Shown here one piece after another: positions 17,252 through 26,006 of a stretch of DNA of 64,000 bases (positions are counted from its first letter, which is position 1; every line of letters starts with the position of its first letter). Both the position numbers and the translations under genes were made by a program. The notes below the pieces were generated by a model, which had not been told where the DNA came from, made no database searches, and saw nothing but the letters and a program-made list of their open reading frames with translations. The DNA is from Paradevosia shaoguanensis (GTDB lineage: Bacteria; Pseudomonadota; Alphaproteobacteria; Rhizobiales; Devosiaceae). The stretch is taken from positions 1,951,888 through 2,015,887 of the forward strand of contig NZ_CP068983.1 in the NCBI RefSeq assembly GCF_016801025.1, in the 5' to 3' direction.

Positions 17252-18143
17252 CCTCGCCGCCAATCCGGCCGAAATCGCCGCCGCCGATCATGCCCAGGGC
17301 CGGGTGGCCGGCGAACGCCGCCAACTGCGCTATCTCGTCGGCGCCATCTGCGTGGCGGTGCTCGCCATCATGCTCGCCCCGCTCGCGCTCTCGTTCCTGG
17401 CCTCGATCAAGACGCCGCAGGAAGCCTCGCAATCGCCGCCGGTCTATCTGCCCAGCCAGATCAGCTTCGAGAATTACCTCAAGATCTTCGATTTCCAGGC
17501 GGGGCTCTCGACCTATGCCTTCAACTCGCTGGCGGTGGCCGGCATCGCCATCCTGCTCTGCCTGGCACTGGCCGTACCGGCCGGCTATGGGCTGGCGCGC
17601 TTCAATTTCCGCGGCAAGGAAGTGCTCTTCCTCATCATGCTGGCGCCGCTGATGATCCCCTATCAGGCGCTGCTGACCCCGCTCTACATGATGTTCGCCA
17701 AGGTGGGCCTTGCCAATTCCCATCTGGGGCTCGCCATCATCCACACCGTGCTGCAGCTGCCGTTCTCGATCTACCTCATGCGCAATTCCTTCGAGGGCAT
17801 TCCGCGCGAGCTGGAAGAGGCGGCGGTCATGGATGGTTCGTCGTCCTTCCAGGTGCTGCGCAACATCTTCGGGCCGCTCGTCATCCCCGGCATGGTGACC
17901 GTGGCGCTCTTCACCTTCATCAATTCATGGAACGAGTTCCTCGCCGCCCTGATCTTCATGAACAAGGAGACGGCCTTCACCGTCCCGATCATGCTGGTTT
18001 CGGTGCGCACCGGACGGCTGGGCGCCGTCGACTGGGGGGCGCTGCAAGCGGGCGTCATCATCTCGATCCTGCCCTGTGTGCTGGTCTACGTGCTCTTGCA
18101 GAAATATTACGTCTCCGGCTTTCTCAACGGCGCCGTCAAATAG
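17244..18143 (+). CDS. Sugar ABC transporter permease (MalG/UgpE type)
   Basis: A 299-residue partner permease with six helices. The N-terminal cytoplasmic stretch is about 30 residues, followed by LVGAICVAVLAIMLAPLALSFLASIKTP. The EAA loop is ELEEAAVMDGSSSFQVLRNIFGPLVIPG. FINSWNEFLAALIFM near the C-terminus is characteristic of MalG-type subunits. It overlaps the upstream permease by 8 bp and is followed 17 bp later by the LacI gene. Confidence 0.93.
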   Translation: MTDLAANPAEIAAADHAQGRVAGERRQLRYLVGAICVAVLAIMLAPLALSFLASIKTPQEASQSPPVYLPSQISFENYLKIFDFQAGLSTYAFNSLAVAGIAILLCLALAVPAGYGLARFNFRGKEVLFLIMLAPLMIPYQALLTPLYMMFAKVGLANSHLGLAIIHTVLQLPFSIYLMRNSFEGIPRELEEAAVMDGSSSFQVLRNIFGPLVIPGMVTVALFTFINSWNEFLAALIFMNKETAFTVPIMLVSVRTGRLGAVDWGALQAGVIISILPCVLVYVLLQKYYVSGFLNGAVK

Positions 18144-18160
18144 GGAAAGACCGTCCGCAA

Positions 18161-19189
18161 GTGAGCCAGGATACGCAAGACAAGAGCCCCAACCGGCGCG
18201 TCACCATCCGCGATGTGGCGCGGCTGGCCGAGGTGTCGATCGGCACCGCTTCCAAGGCCATGAATGCCGGCGGACGCCTGCGGCAGGAAACGCGCGACAA
18301 GGTCATGCGCGTGGCCAAGGAGATCGGCTACCGGCCGAACGACCTGGCGCAGAGCCTCCACCGCGCCCGCTCGCGCACCGTGGGCATTCTCACCAATGAC
18401 AGTTTCGGGCGCTTCAGCTTCCCCATCATCCGTGCGCTCGAAGAGCGGCTGGCCGATCAGGGTGTCGCCGTCTTCATGTGCAACGCCACCGACGATCCGG
18501 CCCGCGAGCGCCAGCATATCGACCAGCTCCTCGGCAAGCGCATCGATGGCCTGGTGGTGACGGCCCGCCGTTCCGATCGGCGTCCGGCGATCCTCGTCGG
18601 CGGCATTCCCGTCATCTACGTCTTCTCGCAGGCCGACGACCCGGATGCCCTTTGCCTCCTGCCCGATGACGAAGGCGGGGCGGTACTGGCCAGCGAGCAC
18701 CTTATCGGCCTCGGCCGCACGCGCATCGCCCACATCACCGGCCCCGAGCATTTCGAAGCCGTGCAATTGCGCCATCGCGGTTTCAGCCGTGCCCTCGAAC
18801 GGGCCGGGCTCAAGTCCGATCTCTTCCTCTCCGGCCCGTGGTCGGAGGAATGGGGGCGTGACGCGGTGGCAAAGCTCTTCGATGGCGCGGATGCGCCCCG
18901 GCCCGACGCGCTCTTTTGCGGCAACGACCAGATCGCGCGCGGCGCCGCCGAGGCGTTGCGCGATCGCGGCATCGCGGTGCCCAAGGATGTCGCCATCGTC
19001 GGCTTCGATAATTGGCTGGTGATGACAGAGGCGGCGCGGCCGCCGCTCACCAGCATCGACATGAACCTGCCCGCGCTCGGGCGGGAAGCAGGCGAGCGGT
19101 TGCTGGCCATGATTTCGGGCGAAAGGGAGACGGGCACGCGACGCCTGCCCGCCACTCTCGTCGTCCGCCAATCGACTGTGGAGAGTTGA
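18161..19189 (+). CDS. LacI-family transcriptional regulator
   Basis: A 342-residue regulator. The helix-turn-helix with the family's hinge helix lies at about 14-60 (VTIRDVARLAEVSIGTASKAMN). A periplasmic-binding-protein-like effector domain follows (VGILTNDSFGRFSFPIIRALEERL, FCGNDQIARGAAEALRDRG, DVAIVGFDNW). The start is GTG at 18161, giving a short N-terminus before the helix-turn-helix. It sits between the permeases and the GH127 gene, so it probably controls this operon through the two palindromes upstream of 14970, with an arabinose-derived inducer (inference). Confidence 0.93.
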   Translation: MSQDTQDKSPNRRVTIRDVARLAEVSIGTASKAMNAGGRLRQETRDKVMRVAKEIGYRPNDLAQSLHRARSRTVGILTNDSFGRFSFPIIRALEERLADQGVAVFMCNATDDPARERQHIDQLLGKRIDGLVVTARRSDRRPAILVGGIPVIYVFSQADDPDALCLLPDDEGGAVLASEHLIGLGRTRIAHITGPEHFEAVQLRHRGFSRALERAGLKSDLFLSGPWSEEWGRDAVAKLFDGADAPRPDALFCGNDQIARGAAEALRDRGIAVPKDVAIVGFDNWLVMTEAARPPLTSIDMNLPALGREAGERLLAMISGERETGTRRLPATLVVRQSTVES

Positions 19190-19193
19190 GGAA

Positions 19194-21110
19194 ATGAGAA
19201 AATACGCGCCGGTGAGCTTTCCGGATGTGCGGCTCGAAGGGGATTTCTGGCGCGAGCGCCTCGATACGGTCCTGGCCCGGACCATTCCGTCCCAGCACAA
19301 GAAGCTGGGCGAATACGGGATACTCGATTCCTTGAAGCTCCCGCAGCCGCCTCCGCCGCTGCGCTTTCCGCGCCATGCCAACGGTTTTACCGTGCAGGTC
19401 TTCTGGGATTCGGACGTCGGCAAGTGGATCGAGGCGGCGTCCTACGCCCTCGCCCATCGGCGCGATGCCGATATCGAGGCCAAGATCGAGGCCATCGTCG
19501 ACGATTTCGAGAAGGCGCAGGCGCCGGACGGCTATCTCAATTGCTGGTATCTCGGCCGCGAACCCGAAAAGCGCTTCACGAACCTGCGCGACAACCACGA
19601 ATTCTACAATGCCGGGCACCTGCTCGAAGGCGCCATCGCCTATTTCCAGGCGACCGGACGCCGCCGCTGGCTCTCGATCATGGAGCGCTATCTCGATCAT
19701 ATCTATGCGGTCTTCGGCAGCGAGGCAGGCAAGAAGCACGGCTATGACGGGCACGAGGAAATCGAGCTGGCGCTGATCAAGCTCTACCACCTCACCAAGG
19801 ACCGGAAGCACCTCGACTTCGCCACCTACCTCATCAACGAGCGCGGCCACCAGCCGCCGCATTTCTTCGATGTCGAGCGCGAAGAGCGCGAGAAGAAGGG
19901 CATCGACACCCAGCGCTACGTCTTCCCGAACTACGAATATTCCCAGTCCCACAAGCCGGTGCGCGAGCAGGACAAGGTGGTCGGCCATGCCGTGCGCGCC
20001 ATGTACCTCTACACCGCCATGGCGGACCTGGCGGCGGAGCTGGGCGACGAGGCCCTCAAGCATGCCTGCGAGGTGCTCTGGAAGGACGTGATGGACACCA
20101 AGATGTATGTGACGGCGGGCCTCGGCCCCTCGGCGCATAACGAGGGGTTCACCTGGGATTACGACCTCCCCAACGAGACCGCCTATGCCGAAACCTGCGC
20201 CTCGGTCGCCCTCATCTTCTGGGCGCAGCGCATGCTGCATCTCGATCTCGACGGCCAATATGCCGATATTCTGGAACTGGCCCTCTTCAACGGCGCGCTT
20301 TCGGGCCTGAGCCGTGACGGCACGCATTATTTCTACGCCAATCCGCTCGAAAGCGATGGCCGCGACACCCGCTGGGACTGGCATACCTGCCCCTGCTGCA
20401 CGATGAACGTTTCCCGGCTCGTGGCCTCGGTCGGCGGCTACTTCCTGTCCGCCGCCGAAGACGGCATCGCCTTCCACCTTTACGGCGGCATCTCGACCAG
20501 CGTGGGCGTCGCCGGCACGGAAGTCGGTGTCCGCGAAATCTCCAACTATCCTTGGTCGGGCGATATCCGCATCGAGCTTTCGCCCGAAACGCCGAAAGCT
20601 TTTGACGTCAAACTGCGCATTCCCGGCTGGGCCAAATCCTTCTCGGTCAAGGTCAATGGCGAGGCCGTCTCGGCGCAGCCGGCCAACGGCTACCTCACCC
20701 TCAACCGCACCTGGTCCAAGGGTGATGTCGTGGAACTCGACCTGCCCATGGTCGCCGAGCGCCTTTACGCCAATCCTTCGGTCAAGATGGATATCGGTCG
20801 CGTGAGCCTCAGACGCGGCCCCTTCGTCTATTGCCTCGAAGGTGCCGACAACCCGGGCGGTCCGGTGCAGCGGCTGAAGCTGCCGCGCGCGGCCGAGCTC
20901 AAGGCGCAGACCCGTTCCGATCTCTTCGGCGGCCTGCCGGTAGTGACGATCTCGGCCGATGCCGTCGCCATCGACCAGGGCGGTTGGGAAAAGACCCTCT
21001 ACCGCACCGATCCGCCAGGGCAGGAAAAGGCGACGCTCACCGCCTTGCCCTATTACCTCTGGGCCAATCGTGGCACCCATTCCATGGTCGTCTGGGTCCC
21101 CGAAGCCTAG
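19194..21110 (+). CDS. GH127 beta-L-arabinofuranosidase-like glycoside hydrolase
   Basis: A 638-residue protein with an (alpha/alpha)6 barrel followed by beta-sandwich domains. Family-defining residues are visible: Glu333 and Cys335 in YAETCAS, and Cys399-Pro-Cys401-Cys402 in the HTCPCCTMN motif. In the Bifidobacterium enzyme HypBA1 the equivalent Glu and three Cys bind zinc, and one Cys is the nucleophile. FYNAGHLLEGAIAYFQATG and GHAVRAMYLYTAMADLA are typical barrel helices. There is no signal peptide, so it acts on oligosaccharides imported by the adjacent ABC transporter. It starts 4 bp after the LacI stop. GH146 or another related family remains possible. Confidence 0.9.
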   Translation: MRKYAPVSFPDVRLEGDFWRERLDTVLARTIPSQHKKLGEYGILDSLKLPQPPPPLRFPRHANGFTVQVFWDSDVGKWIEAASYALAHRRDADIEAKIEAIVDDFEKAQAPDGYLNCWYLGREPEKRFTNLRDNHEFYNAGHLLEGAIAYFQATGRRRWLSIMERYLDHIYAVFGSEAGKKHGYDGHEEIELALIKLYHLTKDRKHLDFATYLINERGHQPPHFFDVEREEREKKGIDTQRYVFPNYEYSQSHKPVREQDKVVGHAVRAMYLYTAMADLAAELGDEALKHACEVLWKDVMDTKMYVTAGLGPSAHNEGFTWDYDLPNETAYAETCASVALIFWAQRMLHLDLDGQYADILELALFNGALSGLSRDGTHYFYANPLESDGRDTRWDWHTCPCCTMNVSRLVASVGGYFLSAAEDGIAFHLYGGISTSVGVAGTEVGVREISNYPWSGDIRIELSPETPKAFDVKLRIPGWAKSFSVKVNGEAVSAQPANGYLTLNRTWSKGDVVELDLPMVAERLYANPSVKMDIGRVSLRRGPFVYCLEGADNPGGPVQRLKLPRAAELKAQTRSDLFGGLPVVTISADAVAIDQGGWEKTLYRTDPPGQEKATLTALPYYLWANRGTHSMVVWVPEA

Positions 21111-21125
21111 CCCCGCACACTTCTA

Positions 21126-21170
21126 CCCTCTCCCCTCGTGGGAGAGGGTGCCCGCAGGGCGGGTGAGGGG
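21126..21170. repeat. Hairpin repeat after the GH127 gene
   Basis: CCCTCTCCCCTCGTGGGAGAGGG is a 9-10 bp stem, followed by a second GCCCGCAGGGCGGG-type hairpin. It lies between the convergent GH127 gene and the FeeM-like gene, and it belongs to the C-tract/G-tract repeat class. It probably serves as a bidirectional 3' end. Confidence 0.75.
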
Positions 21171-21200
21171 ACGCCAGTATCCCCGGCCCCCGCGCCCACC

Positions 21201-21971
21201 TCACTCCGCCGCCAGCGCCTGCTCCTCGCGCAGCTTCTGCTCGAGCCGCGCCGTGGCCGCCACCTTCTGTCCGAACCGCACCCTGCCGGCGCCGCCGAAG
21301 AGCGCGTCGCGCTCTTCGCGTGTCGACAGGAAGAAGGGGAAGCGCCGCACGATGCGCGGCAGCGTCTCGGGCACGTGGCTGCCCACCAGCACGATCGGAA
21401 AGTTCAACTGCCCATAGGTCCGCTGCGGGCCCATGGGCTGGGAGAGGAAGATGCGCTTGTAGAAGGCGGCATGTTCGGGTCGCACCGATTGCAGGCAATA
21501 GTCGACCCCGAAATGCTCGGACGCCATCAGCCCCAGCCGCAGGGTCAGGTAGGGCAAGGCCGGGTAGGCCAGCGAGGCCTCGTGGTCGGCGGTGAAGCGC
21601 GTGGGGTCGGTAAAGCTCATGCCCTTGTCGAGCATGGGCCCCAGCACGTCCTCGTAGACCCCGAGGCTGGGCGAGATGCGGCAATCGGGCGTGATGTGGT
21701 GGATGCGGATCGAGCTCATCAGCCGGCCGTCGATGAACACGCCGAACGTATAGGCGTTCGGCGAGAGATCGAGCGGGTCGGTGTAGATTTCTTCCGAGTT
21801 GTACGGCAGGAAATTTTCCCGCCGGTAAGCCTCGTAGCGCAGCCGGTAAACCGGGTCCGTCACGTCTTCCGGTTGGATGCGGGCGTATTCGACCTTGTCG
21901 AGTACGTCCAGTAGCGTTCCGGCAAACCGCGATGGCGCGGTCGCCGGCTGCGAGCCTTCGTTGGAGCTCAT
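21201..21971 (-). CDS. FeeM-like N-acyl amino acid synthase / LuxI-like acyltransferase
   Basis: A 256-residue GNAT-fold protein resembling the FeeM/LuxI acyl-ACP-dependent synthases. The N-terminal DPVYRLRYEAYRRENFLP is the family's RYxxY-type motif, and YTFGVFIDGRLMSSIRIHHI and FTDPTRFTADHEA supply the core strands. FFLSTREERDALF near the C-terminus is typical of the FeeM group. FeeM makes N-acyl amino acids from acyl-ACP; the amine acceptor here is unknown. The ATG at 21971 is chosen, and an in-frame GTG at 21983 is possible. No luxR-type gene is near. A long AT-rich dyad lies just upstream. Confidence 0.75.
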   Translation of the reverse strand: MSSNEGSQPATAPSRFAGTLLDVLDKVEYARIQPEDVTDPVYRLRYEAYRRENFLPYNSEEIYTDPLDLSPNAYTFGVFIDGRLMSSIRIHHITPDCRISPSLGVYEDVLGPMLDKGMSFTDPTRFTADHEASLAYPALPYLTLRLGLMASEHFGVDYCLQSVRPEHAAFYKRIFLSQPMGPQRTYGQLNFPIVLVGSHVPETLPRIVRRFPFFLSTREERDALFGGAGRVRFGQKVAATARLEQKLREEQALAAE

Positions 21972-21980
21972 GTTCACACC

Positions 21981-22019
21981 CACACAGTGAAAATTTGAAT
22001 TAAATTTTAACTATGTGTG
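21981..22019. promoter_or_regulatory. AT-rich imperfect dyad upstream of the FeeM-like gene
   Basis: CACACA at 21981-21986 mirrors TGTGTG at 22014-22019. Between them, AAAATTT (21990-21996) and AAATTTT (22002-22008) extend the symmetry around a GAATT centre. The stretch is almost free of G/C in a GC-rich genome and starts 10 bp before the chosen ATG. It probably contains the promoter and a regulator-binding site. Confidence 0.5.
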
Positions 22020-22070
22020 AGAGGGTTGGCGGTGGTTTCTGAATTTATGGTTAACGTTCGGCCGTAAACC

Positions 22071-24386
22071 TCAGTGCCTAAACACTTTTCCGCTCCGGGA
22101 GCGGATGGTCTGGCCCGGCGCGAAGGAGACGCGCTCGATCAGTTCGGCGATTTCGCGCCGCGGTAGCGGCACGCCGAAGAGGAAGCCCTGCACCTGGTCG
22201 ATATCGGCGGCGCGCGAGATCGCATCGAGCTGGTCCTCGGTCTCGATGCCCTCCACGGTCACCGTCAGGTCGAGATCCTTGCTCAGCTTGGCGATGTTGG
22301 AGACGAGCTTGAGCGAGCGCTCGCTGGTGGTGATGTCGGCCACGAACGAGCGGTCGATCTTGAGCTTGGTGAAGGGCAGGGCGTGGAGGTACGACAGGCT
22401 CGAATAGCCCGTGCCGAAATCGTCGAGCGCAATGCCCACGCCCAGCTCGCGCAATTCGCTCAGCGCCTTGCTCACCGCCTGCTTTTCCTCGATCAGCGTG
22501 GATTCGGTGATTTCCACTTCCAGCCGCTCCGGGGAGAGCCCGGTCTTGCGCAGGCCCTCGCGCACCATCTCGGTCACGTCCGTGGTGCGGAAGTCGGTGG
22601 CCGAGAGGTTTATGGCCACGCGCAGCGGGCTCGGCCAATGCTTGCATTCGCGCGTGGCGGTGATCAGCACGAAGCGGGTGAGGTCGGAAATGGCGCCGAT
22701 TTCCTCGGCGATCGGCACGAAGACCGAGGGCGGAATATTGCCGAGTTCGGCATGGTTCCAGCGCGCCAGGGCCTCGCAGCCGATGATCCGCCGCGCCCGC
22801 AGGTCGACGATGGGTTGGTAGACGAGGAAAAGCTCGCCCTTGTCGAGCGCTTCGCGCAGGTCCGCCTTGAGCCGCTGGCGCTGGCGGTAGTCGATGTCCA
22901 TCACGTCGTGGAACAGCGACCATTGCGCCTTCCCGCTGCCCTTGGCGCCATAGAGCGCCAGGTCCGCGCGGGTAAGGAGCGTCGCCAGGTCCTCGGTGGG
23001 CTTGGCGATGACCACGCCGATCGAGGCATGGGCCTTGAGCACCTGGTCCATGATGAAGAAGGGCTGGCTGAGCACTTCGAGCACGGCATTGGCGTCGCGC
23101 TCGACGGAACGGCGCGTGACCCCGCTGGGACGATAGACGATGAACTCGTCGCCGCCGAACCGCGCGGCCACGGCGCTGTTGTCGAGCACCGAGCGGATGC
23201 GGCGCGCCGCCTCGACCAGCAGGGCGTCGCCCACCGGGTGCCCGAACGTGTCGTTGACGTGCTTGAAGTCGTCGAGGTCGATCATCATCAGCATCACGTT
23301 CTCGCGCGCATTGGTGCGGCGCTTGCGGATGAGGCTGGCTTCGACTTCCTCGGAGAAATAATGGCGGTTGGGCAGGCTCGTCAGGCCGTCGAACCGGGCC
23401 ATGTAGTTGATGCGCTCATTGGCGCGCACACGCTCGGTAATGTCCTCGAACATCACCACGGTATGGCCTTGGCCGGAGGTGATGGTGATCTCGACCCGCA
23501 ATTGCGGGGGCACGGCCACCACCATCTTGCGATGGCCCATGCCGGCGGCGATGGCGCGCATGAACTGGCGGGCAAGGGTGGGCGAGATGAGCCCGTCGCG
23601 GCGCGATTGCGAGATGACCTGGGAGAGGTAGCGGCCGACGCTGCGCTCGGGCGAAAGGCCCGGAAAGAGCTCGCGCGCCCGGCGATTGACCACGGCCACG
23701 CGCCCGGCTTCGTCCAGCATGCACAGGCCATGCGGCATGGTGGTCAAGGCAGTGTCGAGTTCGCGCGCCAGCCGGTTGGCTTCCATCCTGCCATGCACGG
23801 CGCCGAGCAGGATTTCGCGCAGGTTGCTGGCCATGCGCCGGATGCCGGCCATGAAGAGGATCAGCAGCACGGCGATGGTGGCGTGGTAGATGTCGCCCTT
23901 GAGGAGCAGGCCGACGCCGAAGGGAATGGTGATCGAGAGCAGCTGGAGCGTGATCAGCCGGTCCATCGCGAAGTTGCGGTTCGCAATGCCGGTGACGCCG
24001 GCCATGGTCACCACGGCCGCCGCGAAGGCGGCAAAGCCGCCATCGTTGACCCAGAGGCTCGCATAGCACCAGAAGCCGTGGAGGGCGGCGGTCACCACCG
24101 CGCCCACCGTCATGCGCACTTCCCAGACGGCGGCACTATCGGCGTCGTCGACCACCAGGTTCGCGCGGGCAAAGGCCCTCATGTCGAGGATACGGGCGAC
24201 GCAGACGATGAAGAACAGCGCGGCCATCGCATAGAGCAGCGGCGAGGAGGCGCCGTAGGCGGAAACCCCGGCTGCAATGGCCGAGCAGATCATCCCATAG
24301 GCCATCGATCGCGGGTCGGCGTAAAGCGACCGGACGATCGACACGTAATCCACGGCCGGTAGTTTGCGTCTTGCCGAATAGAACAT
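22071..24386 (-). CDS. Membrane-bound GGDEF-EAL protein with PAS domain
   Basis: A 771-residue protein. N-terminal hydrophobic segments lie at about 30-65, 92-115, 118-135, 145-162 and 168-182. A PAS-like domain (about 205-320) leads to a GGDEF domain with an intact FGGDEF at 410-415, then an EAL domain with EALARW at 538. EAL-domain elements INLSATDF, EVEITEST, DDFGTGYSSLSYL and VEGIET are conserved, so phosphodiesterase activity is likely. The cyclase RxxD inhibitory site is absent five residues before GGDEF. The protein may synthesise, degrade or sense c-di-GMP. It is transcribed towards the FeeM-like gene on the same strand. Confidence 0.93.
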   Translation of the reverse strand: MFYSARRKLPAVDYVSIVRSLYADPRSMAYGMICSAIAAGVSAYGASSPLLYAMAALFFIVCVARILDMRAFARANLVVDDADSAAVWEVRMTVGAVVTAALHGFWCYASLWVNDGGFAAFAAAVVTMAGVTGIANRNFAMDRLITLQLLSITIPFGVGLLLKGDIYHATIAVLLILFMAGIRRMASNLREILLGAVHGRMEANRLARELDTALTTMPHGLCMLDEAGRVAVVNRRARELFPGLSPERSVGRYLSQVISQSRRDGLISPTLARQFMRAIAAGMGHRKMVVAVPPQLRVEITITSGQGHTVVMFEDITERVRANERINYMARFDGLTSLPNRHYFSEEVEASLIRKRRTNARENVMLMMIDLDDFKHVNDTFGHPVGDALLVEAARRIRSVLDNSAVAARFGGDEFIVYRPSGVTRRSVERDANAVLEVLSQPFFIMDQVLKAHASIGVVIAKPTEDLATLLTRADLALYGAKGSGKAQWSLFHDVMDIDYRQRQRLKADLREALDKGELFLVYQPIVDLRARRIIGCEALARWNHAELGNIPPSVFVPIAEEIGAISDLTRFVLITATRECKHWPSPLRVAINLSATDFRTTDVTEMVREGLRKTGLSPERLEVEITESTLIEEKQAVSKALSELRELGVGIALDDFGTGYSSLSYLHALPFTKLKIDRSFVADITTSERSLKLVSNIAKLSKDLDLTVTVEGIETEDQLDAISRAADIDQVQGFLFGVPLPRREIAELIERVSFAPGQTIRSRSGKVFRH

Positions 24387-24490
24387 GCGCTTTGGGGTTC
24401 CGTAACCCGGCGATCATGCCCGTAACGCGTTAATGGCCGATTGCATCAATCGTATTTTGTCTAAAGATGTAGTTGGGTTTGCGTTAAGAA

Positions 24491-24524
24491 GCCCCGGCCG
24501 TTTCGGGCTCTACTTGGCCGGGGC
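24491..24524 (-). terminator. Hairpin after the EamA gene
   Basis: GCCCCGGCC (24491-24499) and GGCCGGGGC (24516-24524) form a 9-bp perfect stem with a 16-nt loop, starting 8 bp after the EamA stop in its direction of transcription. A short TTCTT follows on that strand. It is plausibly the EamA transcript end. Confidence 0.65.
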
Positions 24525-24531
24525 AAAGTCT

Positions 24532-25542
24532 TCAGGCCGCGGCGGCAGCCGTCTTGGGAATTGCCAGCTTGGCCCGTGCGTCGGCGCGGCCGAACCAGAC
24601 CGAACCCAGGATCACGCAGGCCGTGCCGATGGCGTGGTAGATGGTAAAGGGCTCGTTGAGCACCACCACGGCGATGGCGATGGTGAAGAGCGGGCCGAAG
24701 GCGCCGGTCGAAGATGTCGCGCGCGCCCCGATGCGGGCAATGCCGCCATTCATCAGGAACGAGGGCACGACGGTGCCGAGGACGCCCAGCGCCAGGCCAT
24801 AGGCCCAGACCGGGGCGGAAAGCTCGGCATAGCTGCCGATACCGTGCCAGATCGTGTTCTGCGCGATTGCCGCGATCGCCGCCGTGCCCATGGCGATGCA
24901 GGTGAAGAGCCCGGTGCCGATATGGTTCATCTGCCGCTTGGCCAGGTGCTGGTAGAGGGCGAAGGTCAACGCCGAGGCGAGGACCAGCCCGGTGCCCAGC
25001 CAGAGGCCTTCGGGGTCCGTGGTGAGGTTCCAGCCGAAGATCACCAGCAGGCCCGCATAGGAGAGCGCCATGCCCGGCACCACGCTCCAGTGCATGCGGT
25101 CCCCGAAGAACCAGACGCCGAAGAGCAGGGTGAAGAAGGGATAGGTGAACAGCACCAGTCGCTCGAACTGGGCCGAGAGGAAGTTGAGGCCGGCGAAATC
25201 GAGATAGCTCGAGACGTAATAGCCCAGAATGCCCACGGCCATGCTGGAGGCGACCAGCTTCGGCGTGAGGCGCTTGCGCATATCGGGGCTGCGGCGCAGC
25301 AGCGTCAGCAGGATCACGGCATAGACCGGCAGCGCCACCAGCATGCGCAGCGCCAGCACCGTCTCGGTGGGCACGCCGTGCTGGTAGGCGAGCTTGATGA
25401 AGATGCCCTTGGTCGAAAAGAGCACGGCCCCGCCGATGGCGAGGGCATAGCCGACATAGTCGATATCGGTTGCGGCGGGGGCGGTCGAGGTTGAGGCTGG
25501 CGACGGCATGAAAGACCTTGGCTTGTTGGGTGGTCCTGCCAT
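24532..25542 (-). CDS. EamA/DMT-family transporter
   Basis: A 336-residue membrane protein with ten predicted helices in two EamA repeats. The first begins YVGYALAIGGAVLFSTKGIFIKLAY, and the second begins around ASALTFALYQHLAKRQM. RLVLFTYPFFTLLFGVWFFGDR and GPLFTIAIAVVVLNEPF are the diagnostic helix-4 and helix-9 type segments. The substrate is unknown; relatives export amino acids or other small metabolites. The start is uncertain: the upstream ATG adds about 11 residues to an alternative MPSPAST start at 25509. It is monocistronic, with a 464-bp AT-rich gap upstream. Confidence 0.85.
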   Translation of the reverse strand: MAGPPNKPRSFMPSPASTSTAPAATDIDYVGYALAIGGAVLFSTKGIFIKLAYQHGVPTETVLALRMLVALPVYAVILLTLLRRSPDMRKRLTPKLVASSMAVGILGYYVSSYLDFAGLNFLSAQFERLVLFTYPFFTLLFGVWFFGDRMHWSVVPGMALSYAGLLVIFGWNLTTDPEGLWLGTGLVLASALTFALYQHLAKRQMNHIGTGLFTCIAMGTAAIAAIAQNTIWHGIGSYAELSAPVWAYGLALGVLGTVVPSFLMNGGIARIGARATSSTGAFGPLFTIAIAVVVLNEPFTIYHAIGTACVILGSVWFGRADARAKLAIPKTAAAAA

Positions 25543-26006
25543 CTGTCACCGGAGCGCCTGATGGCGGGACCGGTGAAACGAAACGCTCGAATTATCTACA
25601 CGCGCGCTCGGCCCGGCTCCCGGAAGGAACCAAGAAGGAGGAGGCCAAGAATGGTCATGGCGCGCTGATGCATGTCCGAGCGCTTACACCCGCCCGGCAG
25701 ACGCGACAAGACGTTTTGCTCGCCGCCGGCCACACTTATCCGCGCCGGTGGCGCCGGCGATACAATCGCAGGACCATGGTTTTCACCGGCTGCCGGCCCC
25801 CAGAAACGGAACCCAATCGAGAATTCATCGAAAAAGCACCGACTTTCATCGCAAAATTCGCGAAAGATCGCCGAAGATTGCCCGAAATTGAGTCAAAATT
25901 TAACGATTTGAACGACGTGCCCAGGATAAATACCAACCAATATCAATGAATTAACTGGATGCGAGAGCCCAAAAACCCGTCAAAAAAGCCCAAAAAACAA
26001 AGTTAT
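25543..26006. other. AT-rich gap between the transporter and the recombinase genes
   Basis: This 464-bp region has no convincing gene on either strand. From about 25800 to 26006 the composition drops well below the surrounding GC level, with runs such as AAAAATTTAACGATTT and repeated A-tracts. Short open frames across it have no family features. It lies between the 5' end of the EamA gene and the 3' end of the recombinase gene. It could hold the EamA promoter, a small RNA or a decayed insertion. Confidence 0.5.

Noticed and set aside
19047..21080. A 677-codon minus-strand open frame over the GH127 gene
   Set aside because: The plus-strand frame has the zinc-site residues and operon spacing. 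The minus frame is rich in Gly/Val/Asp repeats typical of mirrored codons.
25518..25949. A 143-codon plus-strand open frame
   Set aside because: It begins inside the EamA gene region, has no ribosome-binding site or recognisable domain, and its composition tracks the noncoding island.
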